Source of the DNA: Dysosmobacter acutus
GTDB taxonomy: Bacteria; Bacillota; Clostridia; Oscillospirales; Oscillospiraceae
Assembly: GCF_018919205.1 (NCBI RefSeq)
Contig: NZ_JAHLQN010000001.1
Location: forward strand, 744,001 to 808,000
DNA length: 64,000 nt
Direction of reading: 5' to 3'
Shown here: one piece after another, positions 35,060 to 42,575 of the stretch
Position numbering within the stretch: the first letter of the stretch is position 1
How the letters are laid out: every line of letters begins with the position of its first letter
Notes under the pieces: model-generated
What the model saw: only the letters and a program-made list of their open reading frames with translations
What the model was told of the DNA's origin: nothing
Database searches by the model: none
Made by a program: the position numbers and the translations under genes

Positions 35060-35115
35060 CGATCAACACGACAGCGAGAATTTGAGGCAAATCATTCTGG
35101 TGCGAAGCAAAAGAA

Positions 35116-35148
35116 AAGTTCCTGATTTCGAGAGAAATCAGGAACTTC
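35116..35148. terminator. Intrinsic terminator between the island and the tRNA array
   Basis: Stem AGTTCCTGATTTC/GAAATCAGGAACT with a GAGA-type loop. On the minus strand a T-rich run follows, so it ends the tRNA array; it can also stop the plus-strand gene at 34379. Confidence 0.75.
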
Positions 35149-35149
35149 T

Positions 35150-35226
35150 TGGTGGAGACTGCTGGACTCGAACCAGTGACCTCCTGCGTGTGAAGCAGGC
35201 GCTCTAACCAGCTGAGCTAAGCCTCC
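35150..35226 (-). tRNA. tRNA-Val (anticodon CAC)
   Basis: A 77-base cloverleaf with encoded CCA. Acceptor GGAGGCT/AGTCTCC, anticodon stem CCTGC/GCAGG with loop TTCACAC, anticodon CAC (codon GTG). T-arm ACTGG-TTCGAGT-CCAGC leaves an A-C mismatch at the outermost T-stem pair. Confidence 0.93.
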
Positions 35227-35239
35227 AGATGAAAGAAAG

Positions 35240-35314
35240 TGGTGACCCGTACGGGATTCGAACCCATGTTACAGCCGTGAAAGGGCCGTGTCTTAACCAC
35301 TTGACCAACGGGCC
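35240..35314 (-). tRNA. tRNA-Glu (anticodon TTC)
   Basis: A 75-base cloverleaf with encoded CCA. Acceptor GGCCCGT/ACGGGTC, anticodon stem CGGCC/GGCTG with loop CTTTCAC, anticodon TTC (codons GAA/GAG). Thirteen bases separate it from tRNA-Val. Confidence 0.93.
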
Positions 35315-35348
35315 ATCTATATCAAGCCCTGCCAAGGCCCGTTTGGGG

Positions 35349-35379
35349 TTCTCCTGAGACGCTGTGCGTCTCAGGAGAA
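35349..35379. repeat. Perfect 13-bp palindrome between tRNA genes
   Basis: Arms TTCTCCTGAGACG and CGTCTCAGGAGAA around CTGTG, ending directly at the 3' end of tRNA-Met. No U-run follows on either strand, so it is not a standard terminator. It could guide tRNA processing. Confidence 0.7.
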
Positions 35380-35456
35380 TGGTAGCGGCACCTGGATTTG
35401 AACCGGGGACACTGCGGGTATGAACCGCATGCTCTAGCCAACTGAGCTATGCCGCC
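35380..35456 (-). tRNA. tRNA-Met (anticodon CAT)
   Basis: A 77-base cloverleaf with encoded CCA. Acceptor GGCGGCA/TGCCGCT, anticodon stem TGCGG/CCGCA with loop TTCATAC, anticodon CAT. It lacks the three G-C pairs and unpaired first base of the initiator, so it is an elongator Met (or a lysidine-modified Ile2) tRNA. The T-stem CCCGG/CCAGG contains one C-A mismatch. Confidence 0.92.
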
Positions 35457-35484
35457 ATAAAAAATCCTCGACAGGGCACAAATT

Positions 35485-35514
35485 ACTATACCAAAAACCA
35501 GTGTATTTTGTCAA
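35485..35514 (-). promoter_or_regulatory. Promoter of the tRNA-Met/Glu/Val array
   Basis: Minus strand perfect TTGACA (35514-35509) and TATAGT (35490-35485) with an 18-base spacer, about 30 bases before tRNA-Met. Confidence 0.75.
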
Positions 35515-35597
35515 GGGTAATTCTTAAAAAACGGAAAAATTTTGTCCGTGATCTCTAATTGGCCGACTCTCTTGCGCAGGGCGCTGCGCAATTCCGC

Positions 35598-35620
35598 CGG
35601 AGCCTGAAAAACAGGCTCCG
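35598..35620 (-). terminator. Hairpin downstream of cyuA
   Basis: CGGAGCCTG/CAGGCTCCG with an A5 loop, extended by flanking CCGCC/GGCGG pairing. No T-run, so termination is uncertain. Confidence 0.4.
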
Positions 35621-35666
35621 GTTGGCGGCCTGCCCTCTGCGCCGCGGAGGCATGGGCCGCTGAACA

Positions 35667-36953
35667 CTACTGCTCCACCATCATGCGGATGATCTCACAG
35701 TCCGTCTCCCGCATACCCTCCCGGCCCAGGCGGCCGAAGTTGCGGATGGAGTTTTCCACGCCGGTGAGCACCAGGCCCTCGCCGCCGTAAAACTGCTGGC
35801 CGTTGCGGTACATCTCGAATCCAAGGATGCCCGCCTCCACCGCCATGGCGATCTTTGCGGCACAGGAGGACTTGGCACCGTCACAGACGATGCCGGAGGT
35901 GACGGCCAGCGTATTGACAATGGTGTGGGAGATGACGTCGCAATCCCCGCCGTACAGGTAGCTGATGCCCGCACCGGCGCCGGCGCCGGCGCAGACCGCG
36001 CCGCAGTAAGCGCTGAGCCGTCCGATATTCTCCTTGATATGGAGTGTGACCAGATTGGAAATCACCAGCGCCCGGTAGAGCGTCTCTTCATCCGCGTGAA
36101 GCTCTTCGGCGTATACAATGACCGGCAGGGAGGTGGTCAGCCCCTGGTTCCCGCTGCCGGCGCAGATGACCACCGGCAGTTCACAGCCGTTCATCCGGGC
36201 GTCGCTGCCCGCCGCCGCATAGGCTTTTGCCCGGACCCGTACGCTGTCTGCGCCGCTTTTAAGCAGCACCTTTCCGATGTTTGCCCCATAGGTGCTGTGA
36301 AGGCCCTCCTCGGCGATGCGGGTGTTTTTTTCAATCTGGGACGCGATGACCTCCCGGACGTCCGCCAAGTCACAGGTGGCTGCAAACTCATAGATGTCCT
36401 GCACGGTCAGAAGAGTGTAGTCCGGCAGGTCGGCCTGGGTGTCCTGGACACTGGGGAGAAGGTCTTTTTCCAGTGTCACCTGGCCGTTGTGCTCCACGTG
36501 GACGATGTTGGTGTGCTCATTGACGATGCGCACTTTTGCATAGGAGTCTCCATGGAACGCGGTCACAGTGAGGTCAAGCAAAAAAGGAGATTGGGCCATG
36601 TGGATGGCCACAGGCGTCTTTTTGAGATACTCAGGCAGCATGTCCTTTGCAGCCTGGTCCACATGGGAGATCACCTCAAGCCGGGCGGACGCGTCGCCGC
36701 CCAAAACGCCGATCGCGGCGGCCACCTCGATGCCCCGCCTGCCGTCCGTGTTGGGGACGATGACGCTTTTCACATTTTTGATGATGTTTCCACTGGCCTC
36801 GATGTCCAACCGATCCGGCAGGGCGCCCAGCTCCGCCCGGGCCACCGCCGCACAGTAGGCGATCGCGATGGGTTCCGTGCAGCCCATCGCACAGACGAGC
36901 TCCCGCTGAAGGATCCGAACATAGGTGCTGTATTGGGTGGACATCTTTTCCAT
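35667..36953 (-). CDS. cyuA: L-cysteine desulfidase family protein (CyuA/YhaM)
   Basis: A 428-residue protein of the L-cysteine desulfidase / UPF0597 family, related to the alpha domain of iron-sulfur serine dehydratase. The catalytic cysteine motif GCTEPIA places Cys at residue 25. Candidate [4Fe-4S] ligands are in AYCGAVCAG and the later CDGAKSSCAAK. The reaction is L-cysteine to pyruvate, ammonia and sulfide in the cytosol. AGGAGAACGCC precedes the ATG. It lies 144 bases downstream of a gene set that includes an ATC-hydrolase-like protein; I see no convincing promoter or terminator in that gap, so co-transcription is possible. Confidence 0.88.
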   Translation of the reverse strand: MEKMSTQYSTYVRILQRELVCAMGCTEPIAIAYCAAVARAELGALPDRLDIEASGNIIKNVKSVIVPNTDGRRGIEVAAAIGVLGGDASARLEVISHVDQAAKDMLPEYLKKTPVAIHMAQSPFLLDLTVTAFHGDSYAKVRIVNEHTNIVHVEHNGQVTLEKDLLPSVQDTQADLPDYTLLTVQDIYEFAATCDLADVREVIASQIEKNTRIAEEGLHSTYGANIGKVLLKSGADSVRVRAKAYAAAGSDARMNGCELPVVICAGSGNQGLTTSLPVIVYAEELHADEETLYRALVISNLVTLHIKENIGRLSAYCGAVCAGAGAGAGISYLYGGDCDVISHTIVNTLAVTSGIVCDGAKSSCAAKIAMAVEAGILGFEMYRNGQQFYGGEGLVLTGVENSIRNFGRLGREGMRETDCEIIRMMVEQ

Positions 36954-37097
36954 GGCGTTCTCCTTTTAGTGGCCTGCCGCTGAAGCGGCCCGCTTATAAA
37001 ATGTATCTTCTGTCAAAAGGACGCTTGTATTCCGCGCGGGCGGCAAATTGCCCACTGGCGGAAAAGAAGCGGTACGATGGGATGGATCGCTTCCGTG

Positions 37098-37991
37098 TCA
37101 GGCCGGCGCATCCTCCCGCTGCTTTCCGCGAAAATCACAGACGGAGAGGAGAAACACAGCCGCAAGAATCAGGATAATCCCCAAGATGATCTGCACGCTG
37201 CAGGACTCGCGTAGGAACAAAATCCCGCACACCACACTGGTGAGAGGCTCCAATACGCTGAAAATGGCGGCGTTTTGCGCGCCGCACAGCTGCACGCCCC
37301 GCTGGAACAGCATGGTGGCGCCCACGGCGGTTCCCCAGCTGAGCAAAAGGGTGTAAAGCCAGCCCTGCAAGGTGAGATTGAACGCCCACGTGCCCATCAG
37401 GGTGTTGAGGATGGCCAAAACCACCACGCCGCCAAGGTTCAGCCGCAGCGTCAGCTGGAAGGGGGCCAGGGTCTCCTGCACACGGCTGACCGGCAGATAG
37501 GCTACATATCCGGCGTAGGTGATGGCGGAGAGCAACGCAAGGAAGAGCCCCAGACCGTCCACCTGCTCACCCACCGTACAGAAGAGGGCGACGCCCGCGA
37601 TGCACAAAAAACAGCAGAAGTACTTCACGGGCCGGATGCTCTGCCGGAACATGGCCCGGCAGAGCAGCAGCACGATGGCGGGATAGATAAAATGCACCGT
37701 CGTGGCCAGCCCGCTTGCAATTTTGGTGTAGGAGATGAACAGGAGGGAGGGGGTCAGAACATAGGTGATGCAGACCAGGAAAAATTTCCTGTCCGGCGCG
37801 GTCCGCTCATGGTGCGGGCAGAGCTTCCGGTCCAGTATGTACAGGAGCGGCAGGCTGAGCGCAAACCGGCAGAAGGAGAGAAAGACAGGATTTCCCCCGT
37901 TGTCATACACGTTTACCGCCCACAGCGGCATGACGCCGAAGAGGACAGCGGCCAGCATGACATAGATCATGCCCTGCATCTGCTTTTTCAC
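37098..37991 (-). CDS. EamA/DMT family transporter
   Basis: A 297-residue polytopic protein with ten hydrophobic segments in two EamA repeats; the second carries ILSVLEPLTSVVCGILFLRES-type sequence, the family hallmark. GTG 37991 follows GTGGAGGGAC. It is 29 bases after the ATC-hydrolase-like gene and so belongs to the same operon; cysteine or a related metabolite is an attractive substrate given its neighbours, because EamA members include cysteine exporters. The substrate is not readable from sequence. Confidence 0.85.
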   Translation of the reverse strand: MKKQMQGMIYVMLAAVLFGVMPLWAVNVYDNGGNPVFLSFCRFALSLPLLYILDRKLCPHHERTAPDRKFFLVCITYVLTPSLLFISYTKIASGLATTVHFIYPAIVLLLCRAMFRQSIRPVKYFCCFLCIAGVALFCTVGEQVDGLGLFLALLSAITYAGYVAYLPVSRVQETLAPFQLTLRLNLGGVVVLAILNTLMGTWAFNLTLQGWLYTLLLSWGTAVGATMLFQRGVQLCGAQNAAIFSVLEPLTSVVCGILFLRESCSVQIILGIILILAAVFLLSVCDFRGKQREDAPA

Positions 37992-38020
37992 GAGAAAGTC
38001 CCTCCACGCTTTACGGAGCG

Positions 38021-38737
38021 TTAAATCTGTTCAAAGTCGGTTCCGCTGTAGGAGTCCAGCACAGGCAAAAAGTCTTTGCCGTAGCGTTCGGACAGTATGG
38101 CGCGAACCTGTTCAATGAGTCCGGCGGCGTCATTCGGCAGCACCTGGGTGATGACGTGGCAGTACATCTGATAGACGTCCGCGCAGTGGTAGGCCATCTC
38201 CCGCTTTACGCACTGGCCGGGCTTCAGCCGGGTTTCATAGGTGCTCATGAAATCGCTCTTCACTTCCGGACTGTGGAAGTAGAAGTCACAGGAGGAGTTG
38301 AGGTGCATGTTCTGCGTGCGTTCAAACCCCATGGTGGGATTGAAGCCGCGGACCACGGCGCCGTCGATTTCCTTGCAGTAATCCACACCGCACTGCTCAC
38401 AGTCCATGGCCCGGAACTCCCGGGCCCACCAGCAGTCGGTCTGATGCTCGTGGACCGTGCCGGGAATGGCCTCATAGGTCCCCTCGTCATTTAAGCCCTC
38501 GTCGTTGCAGAGCAGCTCGCCATAGGCAAAGTAGGACGTGAGGTCCAGAGGATTGCCGTCCCGCATGGCCCGCATGGCCATTCTCCGGCCGCGCCGGGCG
38601 CCGTAGGTACGCCCGGCGGTCATGAAGAGGTCGTATCCCCGCTCCCGGCCGCAAAAGTCCATCAGAACCTTATAGAATGCCACCAGGATTCCGCCGTGGT
38701 GGGTCTCAGTCAACAAGATCGGTTGCTTTTGCGTCAT
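38021..38737 (-). CDS. L-2-amino-thiazoline-4-carboxylic acid hydrolase family protein
   Basis: A 238-residue cytosolic protein that I assign to the ATC hydrolase family. These hydrolases open 2-amino-thiazoline-4-carboxylate on the way to L-cysteine, though many family members have unknown substrates. It shows AYGELLCNDEGLNDEGTYEA, WWAREFRAMDCEQCGVDYC with four closely spaced cysteines overall, and a histidine-bearing MAYHCADVYQMYCHVI. GGAGGTGCAGG precedes the ATG. The start overlaps the small membrane protein gene by 32 bases. Confidence 0.7.
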   Translation of the reverse strand: MTQKQPILLTETHHGGILVAFYKVLMDFCGRERGYDLFMTAGRTYGARRGRRMAMRAMRDGNPLDLTSYFAYGELLCNDEGLNDEGTYEAIPGTVHEHQTDCWWAREFRAMDCEQCGVDYCKEIDGAVVRGFNPTMGFERTQNMHLNSSCDFYFHSPEVKSDFMSTYETRLKPGQCVKREMAYHCADVYQMYCHVITQVLPNDAAGLIEQVRAILSERYGKDFLPVLDSYSGTDFEQI

Positions 38738-38954
38738 CCTGCACCTCCAAATTCGGGAATGCCAGAACCAGAACCAGGGCGATGGTCAGGATCAGGCTGA
38801 TGATCATAAGCGCCGGTCCACCGCCCATCAGATAGTAGAGGCAGATGCCGTACGCCAGGGCAAAGTTCACCGCGCACAGAAGCAGCGTCAAAACAGAGCG
38901 CACACGAAGGGAACCCACTTTGGATTCCAGGAAGGCCGACATTTTTTTCGCCAT
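38706..38954 (-). CDS. Small two-helix membrane protein
   Basis: An 82-residue protein with an amphipathic, basic N-terminus (MAKKMSAFLESKVGSLRVR), two transmembrane helices (about residues 20-40 and 45-67) and an acidic tail. No known family. ATG 38954 shares a base with the stop of the NRAMP-like gene (TAATG), so the two are translationally coupled. It could be an accessory subunit of that transporter. Confidence 0.7.
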   Translation of the reverse strand: MAKKMSAFLESKVGSLRVRSVLTLLLCAVNFALAYGICLYYLMGGGPALMIISLILTIALVLVLAFPNLEVQDDAKATDLVD

Positions 38955-40264
38955 TATGCCCACACTCCTAACTTAGTTAAAACAAAGGTGACAAAGGTGA
39001 GGTTGAGAACAACAACGCTGATCAAAACGCCGATGTTGTAGAGGTAGTTCTTCACCACATGCTTGCCAAGGAACTTGCGGTCGTTTGCCAGCAGGAACCA
39101 GGAAGAACCGCTGACCCAGGAGAAGCAGGACTGGAGGCCTGCCACCAGGATGACCGCCCACATGGGCTTGCCGATGTAAGCGCCCAAAAAGCCGATCTGC
39201 GTACTGATCAGGCCGAATTTCCACAGCTTGGAGTGGGGGTCCAGGGGCTTTCCAAAGGCGCGGCACAGGGACTGGGCAGCGATGGTGCTCATGCCGATCA
39301 TGGTGGACACGGTGATGGCCAGAATGCCGATGTAGAAGCCGATCTGGATGGCCAGGCTGGGGATGGCGCCTACCAGGGCATTGGCCAGGGCGTAGGTGTC
39401 GTCGGGGAAGGAGCCGCCGCTGAAGGTCACGGCGAACGCCACGCCCACGAAGGTGAGGACCAGCGTTACGGGAACCAGGCCGCCCACCACCAGGTCAAAG
39501 TGAGCAAGCTTTTCATGGGTGGGGGTGAAGTTGCGCTGCTTCATGGCATAGTGGTATTGACACCAGTCGCCCACAGCCACCACGGAGATCAGCGCGGCGA
39601 TGCCAGTGGAGATACCCTCGATTCCGCTGGGCAGCGTGGGGATCAGCAGGCCGTGCAGCAATGCACCCCAGTCCACGCCGGTCACAAAAATGACGGCCAC
39701 GAACACGACCAGCATGACGGCGATCAGGATTTTGCAGAAATTCTCCACAAAGCGGACCGCCTTGTCGTTCTTGCCGTACATCCAGGCGAAGGGGAAGGAG
39801 AGGATAAAGATCACGATCCAGTTCACAGATCTGGGGAAGTTGATGTTCACCAGAGCGAACATATTCTCCAACGCGTCCGTACCCAGGGCATACTGTCCGA
39901 AGGTAAAGGTCACGTATCCCAGATAGCATGCGATCAGTCCTGTGACGGCGGAGCCGATCAGCTTATTTTGATACTTGTTCTGGGCAGTGATAACGTCCAG
40001 CCTGCTGTGGACAGCAAACTTGGTGCCCAGCGTCAGCATGAACATACCAAGCAGATAGGAGTAGAAGGGGATCCACAACATCTCATAGCCATAGGCCGCG
40101 CCCATGGCTGCGACGGACGCAAAGGAACCGGCGCCAAGGGTGGTGACGGCCTCCAGGAATGCGGGCCCGGTATATTTGCTGAATCCCCGCCACCGGGTTA
40201 AGGCAGGTGCTTGATTAAGACGTTCAAGGTCTTGAATCTCATTGAGATTTACCTGTTCACTCAT
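38954..40264 (-). CDS. NRAMP-like transporter lacking the canonical metal-binding motifs
   Basis: A 436-residue membrane protein with 11 or so hydrophobic helices and the NRAMP/LeuT-like opening YTGPAFLEAVTTLGAGSF. In metal-transporting NRAMPs helix 1 has DPGN and helix 6 has a Met-Pro-His motif. The aligned stretches here read GAGS (in TTLGAGSF) and GDW (in ISVVAVGDWCQYHYAMK). The metal ligands are therefore absent, and a different cargo is likely. ATG 40264 is chosen for GGGAGGG five bases upstream. It sits between a 2Fe-2S gene and a small membrane protein gene in a redox/hydrolase operon. Confidence 0.75.
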   Translation of the reverse strand: MSEQVNLNEIQDLERLNQAPALTRWRGFSKYTGPAFLEAVTTLGAGSFASVAAMGAAYGYEMLWIPFYSYLLGMFMLTLGTKFAVHSRLDVITAQNKYQNKLIGSAVTGLIACYLGYVTFTFGQYALGTDALENMFALVNINFPRSVNWIVIFILSFPFAWMYGKNDKAVRFVENFCKILIAVMLVVFVAVIFVTGVDWGALLHGLLIPTLPSGIEGISTGIAALISVVAVGDWCQYHYAMKQRNFTPTHEKLAHFDLVVGGLVPVTLVLTFVGVAFAVTFSGGSFPDDTYALANALVGAIPSLAIQIGFYIGILAITVSTMIGMSTIAAQSLCRAFGKPLDPHSKLWKFGLISTQIGFLGAYIGKPMWAVILVAGLQSCFSWVSGSSWFLLANDRKFLGKHVVKNYLYNIGVLISVVVLNLTFVTFVLTKLGVWA

Positions 40265-40283
40265 AATTTCCCTCCCTGAATTA

Positions 40284-40595
40284 TCACGCTTCACATATTA
40301 AGTCTCGGATCACTTTTTTCGAATAGGGTTCCAATGTAATTTGGTCGGCACTCACCCTTTCCTTGCAGGCCAGCTTCACCGCGCCATTCACCTTTACCAT
40401 GCATTTGCCGCATGCGGCCTGACGGCAGGCCGCGTGGGAGAAGAATGCGAGGGAGTGGTCCTGATTATTGTATATTTCCTCCAGGAGATTCATGACAGAA
40501 ACCGCCGCGTCATCCTCCACCGTCACTGTGTAGGTCTGATACCGGCCATTTCCTGTTTCGGCCCCCCGTAAGATTTTGACTTCAATTTCTCTCAT
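40284..40595 (-). CDS. 2Fe-2S ferredoxin-domain protein (SdhB/FrdB N-terminal type)
   Basis: A 103-residue iron-sulfur protein with the plant-type cluster motif C-x4-C-x2-C (ACRQAACGKC) and the fourth Cys in VKLACKE. It resembles the N-terminal domain of succinate dehydrogenase/fumarate reductase iron-sulfur subunits (IYNNQDHSLAFFSHAAC), but the C-terminal domain that carries the 4Fe-4S and 3Fe-4S clusters is missing. It begins 11 bases after the flavoprotein gene, behind TAAGGAGG, and is most likely its electron-transfer partner. Confidence 0.82.
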   Translation of the reverse strand: MREIEVKILRGAETGNGRYQTYTVTVEDDAAVSVMNLLEEIYNNQDHSLAFFSHAACRQAACGKCMVKVNGAVKLACKERVSADQITLEPYSKKVIRDLICEA

Positions 40596-40606
40596 TTCCG
40601 GCCTCC

Positions 40607-42367
40607 TTAACTCAGCTTTGCGATTACGTCTTCCACATAGGGGATGTAGTCCTTGCGGACCGGCTCCGGATGGATGTCGGTGTGGACCGGTGCCACCCAT
40701 TCGGTGTCCAGCGCGCAGTTTTTGACCACCAGGTTTTTGAGATAGTTCTCATTGTCCGTGTAGAAATAGTCCTCCCGCACATGGACGCCCCGGCTTTCCT
40801 TCCGCATGGAGGCCGCCGTAAGGGTGGCCGCGGCAGTGATGAGTCCGTTTCGCAGCTGCAGGTATTCCAGCCACTCCTTATTATATCTGCGTTCCTTGGT
40901 GGCCAGGGATACGCCGGTCAGCTCCTTCTGCAGGCTCAGCACATCCTGAAGGCCCTTTTCAAGAGACTTGCCGTTGCGCAGGACCGTCAGGGAGGCGGCG
41001 GTGGCGTCGTGCAGCGCCTGACGCAGCTCCACCGGGCTTACGCCGCTGTCCTTCGTGAAGGGGCGGAGCAGTTCCTCCTCCATCCGGGCAAGCAGCTTGT
41101 CAGACGCAGTGTCCACGGCGGCCTTCCCCGCATAGGAGGCGGCGGAGGCGCCGGCGATGTTCCCCTCGATCAGCATCTCTGTGGTGGCGGCGGAAACCCG
41201 GTTGGCGCCGAACATGCCGCCGGTGCATTCGCCCGCTGCAAAGAGGCCGGGCAGTTTTGTCCCCATCTCCTCGTCGATGCGGATGCCGCCCTCGAAATAG
41301 TGGGCAAACGGGGCGCAGGTCACGCAGCGGTTGTTCAGGAAAATCTCCATAATGTCATGGTACATGCCCTTGGACAGGTTGGGGAGATCGTGATAGAGTT
41401 CCTCCTTCAGCTCCTCCGGGGAGAGGGGAAGGGTGTAATAGACGCCGCCAAAGCGGTTGCAGCGCTGGGAATTGATCTCCTTTTGCAGCGCATAGGAAAG
41501 CAGCATCTTGTTCCACTCGGTGTCAAGGGCCAGAGCTTCCACCTCCGCGGTCAGGTGGCGCTGGGTAAAGGGCTTGCCGAATTTGTTGACATATGTACCA
41601 TAGCCGGTGGTGTTCATGATGTAGGGAAGAATGTTGCCCTTATACATCACTGGGTGAAGAATGACCGAGGGGCAGAAGGAGATCATCTCCATGTCGATGA
41701 GCTCGGCACCCGCCCGCAGAGCCGCCGCCGGGCCTTCGCCGCAGCAGTCGGTGGGACCGCTGTTGTTCCGAAAGATGCCGTGGCTGCCGCCGGTGGCGAT
41801 GACCACCGCCTTGGCGGGGAAGTACTTGATCTCGCCGGTGAGCAGGTCCACACAGGTGCAGCCCTTTACCACTCCGTCCTCCACCACAAGGTCGGTGAAA
41901 AGGTGGCTTTCCACATAGGAGATGCCCAACTCTTTTACCCGCCGGAACAGGGAGTCCAGGATTGCGGAGCCGAACACGGAGATGCCCCGCTCGCCCTCAG
42001 TGCCCAGGACCTCCATGCCCCAGCCCATCAGCTCGCGGATCCGGTCCGGCGCGCCGTCCACAAATTTGCGGATCAGCTTCTGGTTGCCCAAGTAAAAGCC
42101 CTCATGGCAGACGTCCGCAAAAAACTTCTCTTTTGAATCGTCCTGGTTCCAGTCACTCAGCCCCATCTCGTGGAGGCTGCGGCCGTCGCAGGCGATGTCC
42201 GCGCTCAGGTTTGCTCCTGCCAGCAGCGTGGAGCCGCTGCGGTTGATCTTTCCCTTGGCCACAATCAACGTGTTTGCGCCGCCCTCTGCGGCGCTGATTG
42301 CCGCGCGCAGACCGCCGCCGCCGCTTCCGATGACAATGACATCAAATGGAGCGCATTTTTCAAGCAT
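40607..42367 (-). CDS. FAD-dependent oxidoreductase of the SdhA/FrdA/AprA family, substrate unknown
   Basis: A 586-residue cytosolic flavoprotein. The FAD fold has VIGSGGGGLRAAISA near the N-terminus, VVIATGGSHGIF, and HYFEGGIRIDEEMG with PGLFAAGECTGGMFGANR. The usual fumarate-reductase residues are not all there: the QFHPT-type segment reads ISFCPS, so its His is absent, and I cannot find the RGEG loop that supplies the proton-relay Arg. It has no Tat or Sec signal. ATG 42367 follows AGGAGGAACG. It is first in the operon, behind a promoter with a perfect palindrome, and pairs with the 2Fe-2S protein downstream. Confidence 0.82.
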   Translation of the reverse strand: MLEKCAPFDVIVIGSGGGGLRAAISAAEGGANTLIVAKGKINRSGSTLLAGANLSADIACDGRSLHEMGLSDWNQDDSKEKFFADVCHEGFYLGNQKLIRKFVDGAPDRIRELMGWGMEVLGTEGERGISVFGSAILDSLFRRVKELGISYVESHLFTDLVVEDGVVKGCTCVDLLTGEIKYFPAKAVVIATGGSHGIFRNNSGPTDCCGEGPAAALRAGAELIDMEMISFCPSVILHPVMYKGNILPYIMNTTGYGTYVNKFGKPFTQRHLTAEVEALALDTEWNKMLLSYALQKEINSQRCNRFGGVYYTLPLSPEELKEELYHDLPNLSKGMYHDIMEIFLNNRCVTCAPFAHYFEGGIRIDEEMGTKLPGLFAAGECTGGMFGANRVSAATTEMLIEGNIAGASAASYAGKAAVDTASDKLLARMEEELLRPFTKDSGVSPVELRQALHDATAASLTVLRNGKSLEKGLQDVLSLQKELTGVSLATKERRYNKEWLEYLQLRNGLITAAATLTAASMRKESRGVHVREDYFYTDNENYLKNLVVKNCALDTEWVAPVHTDIHPEPVRKDYIPYVEDVIAKLS

Positions 42368-42396
42368 ATTCGTTCCTCCTGATCGTTCCATCCAGC

Positions 42397-42425
42397 TTTT
42401 TGTTTTGTTTCCAACAAAACAAAAA
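42397..42425. promoter_or_regulatory. Perfect 13-bp inverted repeat, candidate MarR operator
   Basis: TTTTTGTTTTGTT (42397-42409), 3-base spacer, AACAAAACAAAAA (42413-42425). It overlaps the -10 element and start site of the flavoprotein operon, about 30 bases before the ATG. Confidence 0.7.
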
Positions 42426-42450
42426 TACTCCTATTTTAAAGAAAAGTCAA
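42422..42450 (-). promoter_or_regulatory. Promoter of the flavoprotein/NRAMP-like operon
   Basis: Minus strand TTGACT (42450-42445) and TATTTT (42427-42422) with a 17-base spacer. The -10 overlaps the palindrome described at 42397-42425. Confidence 0.55.
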
Positions 42451-42529
42451 CTGTCTGTTGAATATTTCTATATACCTTCTGGAAATTTCGGAAAGTTATA
42501 GACAATTTAAACAAAAACAGACTGCATAA

Positions 42530-42566
42530 AAAAGAGCCCGCCCTTGGATCGGAAAACGGACTCTTT
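42530..42566 (-). terminator. Intrinsic terminator after the MarR gene
   Basis: AAAGAG-CCG pairs with CGG-CTCTTT (one mismatch), followed on the minus strand by T6; ten bases after the marR stop. It separates the regulator from the operon it probably controls. Confidence 0.75.
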
Positions 42567-42575
42567 CGTATGAAA

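Noticed and set aside
33520..35460. Attachment-site repeat for an island at tRNA-Ala
   Set aside because: I looked for a second copy of the tRNA-Ala 3' end near the tRNA array and saw only the normal T-arm similarity of other tRNAs.
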